From Rhododendron vialii (Eukaryota > Streptophyta > Magnoliopsida > Ericales > Ericaceae): 64,000 bases of DNA. This document shows, piece by piece, positions 62,032 to 64,000 of this stretch. The DNA lies in the NCBI RefSeq assembly GCF_030253575.1, contig NC_080564.1, positions 4,446,501-4,510,500 of the forward strand, in the 5' to 3' direction. The translations under genes and the position numbers were made by a program. Every line of letters begins with the position of its first letter. Position 1 is the first letter of the stretch. The notes under the pieces were generated by a model. The model was not told where the DNA came from. It made no database searches and saw only the letters and a list, made by a program, of their open reading frames with translations.

Positions 62032-62361
62032 GCAACCACACCGGTTGCTTATTTTGAGAAACTTTGATGCCATTTCTTAAAAATGGCAAAAGAAATGGCA
62101 ACTACCTGTCTACCACCCCACACCCACAAATTCAAAAGTTTCTCAAACGTCACAAATGCCATTTTAAATTTGCCAAATTTGAGAAAATATGTGGCAAAGC
62201 TGCCATTTTTAATTGAGAGAGGGAGAAAAATGAGAATCGCAAAATAGCATACATGGGTGCAGCACCCTTGCTATTTTTTCTGGCAAAATGATGCAGTACT
62301 ATTCATTGGCCAAAAATGAGAAGAGCGAGGGTGAAATGGCAAACACCAGTATGGATGCTCT
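62032..62361. mobile_element. Tourist-like MITE candidate
   Basis: GAGCAACCACACCGGTTGC at the left and CCAGTATGGATGCTC at the right are imperfect inverted ends. The flanks are TTA and TTC. The interior is rich in AAATGGCA words, as in 14288-14672. Confidence 0.5.
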
Positions 62362-62807
62362 TCTAGAGAACATCAATCACCTCCTAAAAATCATGATCAA
62401 TCAATATCTTCACAATACGTGCGTTTACATTTTGAAAAATAGAATGAAAAATTAAATAAAAAGTAGTATGCCGTGTTCATTCATGTGTTAATTGAAATCC
62501 GCCGGCATGATTTTTGACATAGTCGAAATCCTCGACCCTCTAAAAGACTAACGACCCGATCATCAATGTAAGCCCATCCCATGCTTACAAAATGCCTCAA
62601 TACGACCGTCAAGTTTCTTTTTAAGAACCAAAGAGATCCGATCTTAATCTTCTTCTTTTTTGTGCGTAAATACTATTTCAGCGACTCAAATATGTGCCGC
62701 GATTCGGTTCCCGAGTGTCACAGTTAACAAGTAACATAAAAATGCAATAAGATTTTGTTATATATGGCAATACATTAGTAGTAGAATTGAGGCCAATCGA
62801 TCACTGA

Positions 62808-63928
62808 TCACAGTTGGTGTCTGAAAAACTCGATAACTTGAGGAAACACAACATCCTTAGCAGTCACTCCCATGATGAAATCCGCATGAGCAAAGTCCTT
62901 GACGTACTGAATGCTTATCTTATCAGGCTCGTGTAATTTTAAGCTGTCGAGCAAAGTCTGCACATCTCTCACGTCAGAAAGCGCGTCTTGGCCTCCGTAG
63001 CTGAGAAACAGGGGAAGGTTGTGAGGGATGTTGGTGAGGTTGTAGACCGGCGGCCTTGATTCGCCGTAATGCTCCAAGTTATAGTTCCCGTTTCCGTAGT
63101 CGTATTTGGACAAAATTCCGTCTCGAACAGCTGCAAATCGATCCGCGAACATTAGTAAAACCTCATTGTGCGCAAAAGTTGGATACCACTCTTGTTGTCA
63201 AGCTAACCCATATGTGTTGGGACTATTTATTTTGAGTTCTGTTTAATTTTTGGGCAATTTATTTGGGATCAAATTGTTTAGTTTGATGAGAAAAGTAAAA
63301 GCAATACAAAAATATAGAATGATATTTAAAAAAATTAACATAATTTTGGACATAACTTTTTCCAATTTATATTGAACTTGTCGAGACAAATGATTAATTC
63401 AAAATAGTTAATGTAAATTTAATAAAATTTTTGAAAAGACGGCCAACAGAAAGTGGCAATTTTTTTTACCCATACTATCTAGTCATACAGTATATATATT
63501 GTAAATGTTCTTTCCATCAATTTGTCAAATCAAACTCAGTTATGTGTTTTGATCTTGGTTGTTGAGAAATTTTTGAAGAAAGAAGGAGAGCAAAATAAAT
63601 TTGTAAGAGACCAATTGCTTTGACACACAGATTCCGAGCCATCCGACAAACGTTGGATCCACACAAAGGTAGAATGACTTCCAACAAAATAGAAGTATAT
63701 GAATTGGCGAGCGAACATCTATGTCACAAGCATTTTCATCTGCCAGAGACGAAGTCAGGAATTGAGTTTCGAGGAGGCCAAGATAAAAACACAGTTTTTT
63801 GAAAGTTGTCTGTGTTTTTCAAGTGGACTTACTTTGAGCAAGATGGATCATGTTCTTGGTTGCAGTAGATTGAGGCTCATTCTTCAGGAAGAGCTCCACC
63901 GTGGAGGAATTCAGACAACAGTTTTTCC
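62808..63928 (-). CDS. Acid (lysosomal-type) triacylglycerol lipase, 3' part only
   Basis: Hydrolyses neutral lipids or sterol esters in the secretory/vacuolar route; related to plant LIP1/LIPL and animal lysosomal acid lipase. Two exons are visible: 63833-63928 (KNCCLNSSTVELFLKNEPQS, ending NMIHLAQ) and 62808-63130 (VRDGILSKYDYGN, then VYNLTNIPHNLPLFLSYGGQ). They are joined in phase, with a stop at 62808. The catalytic Asp lies in YGGQDALSDV and the catalytic His in DFAHADFIMG. The nucleophile Ser and signal peptide lie on upstream exons beyond the right edge. The C-terminus (DVVFPQVIEFFRHQL) has the expected length. Confidence 0.92.
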
Positions 63929-64000
63929 CTTGAACACATAAATCCATCCCCAAAATCAGTATAGCCCATTATTTTCTCACTTAAGAAAATTCAGTATATA

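Larger units (their letters stand above)
60359..62807. other. Intergenic region upstream of the uridine kinase gene
   Basis: Contains the presumed uridine kinase promoter and a CT-rich leader (60360-60410). Two direct copies of CACCATTTCAACAAATA-like sequence occur near 60807-60930, and a very AT-rich stretch at 61030-61250. It also holds the MULE-like MITE (61331-61709) and a Tourist-like candidate (62032-62361). No gene was seen. Confidence 0.5.

Overview
The window is nuclear DNA from a flowering plant. It is AT-rich, has short exons split by canonical GT-AG introns, and carries many plant-type transposon remnants. Every recognisable protein is a plant protein: PARP3, peroxisomal sulfite oxidase, plastid ribosomal protein bS21c, an AAA+ ATPase of the plant DAA1-like class, a UCK/UPRT-type uridine kinase and an acid lipase. 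A eudicot is likely; I cannot name the species from sequence alone.

Layout. 1-4.7 kb: a decayed PARP3 copy (+) without its catalytic domain, with an L1-type LINE 3' end in its first intron. 5-17 kb: a transposon graveyard holding two diverged copies of a 1.4-kb repeat, Tourist-like MITEs, a FAR1/MULE-like fragment, a RING remnant and an RNase H fragment of a LINE. 17.1-28.1 kb: a complete 12-exon sulfite oxidase gene (+, 394 aa) whose introns carry two solo LTRs with perfect target-site duplications (TSDs), one of them interrupted by a hAT-like element. 29.6-32.5 kb: a two-exon plastid bS21 gene (+, 161 aa). 33.7-39.9 kb: a tandem duplication of the promoter and first exons of the following gene; the upstream copy has grown a coding array of eight 34-aa repeats. 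38.6-51.5 kb: a 26-exon AAA+ ATPase gene (+, 935 aa in one open spliced frame) whose introns host a Stowaway MITE, two hAT-like MITEs, a TRIM retrotransposon and a truncated RTE-type LINE. 53.0-60.4 kb: a complete 14-exon uridine kinase/UPRT-like gene (-, 469 aa) with one GC-AG intron. 61.3-61.7 kb: a long-arm Mutator-like MITE. 62.8 kb to the end: the 3' part of an acid lipase gene (-), cut by the window edge.

The genes are unrelated housekeeping functions (sulfite detoxification in peroxisomes, plastid translation, AAA+ remodelling, pyrimidine salvage, neutral lipid hydrolysis) and do not form a pathway. The most unusual locus is the 33.7-39.9 kb module. There the 5' end of the AAA gene was duplicated, and the upstream copy became a potential new Asn/Gln/Ser/Pro-rich repeat protein gene. 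A PIF/Harbinger-like element entered that copy after the duplication, and the downstream copy preserves the empty site. All exon coordinates were derived by hand from splice signals, reading phase and family similarity recalled from memory. No database search was run.
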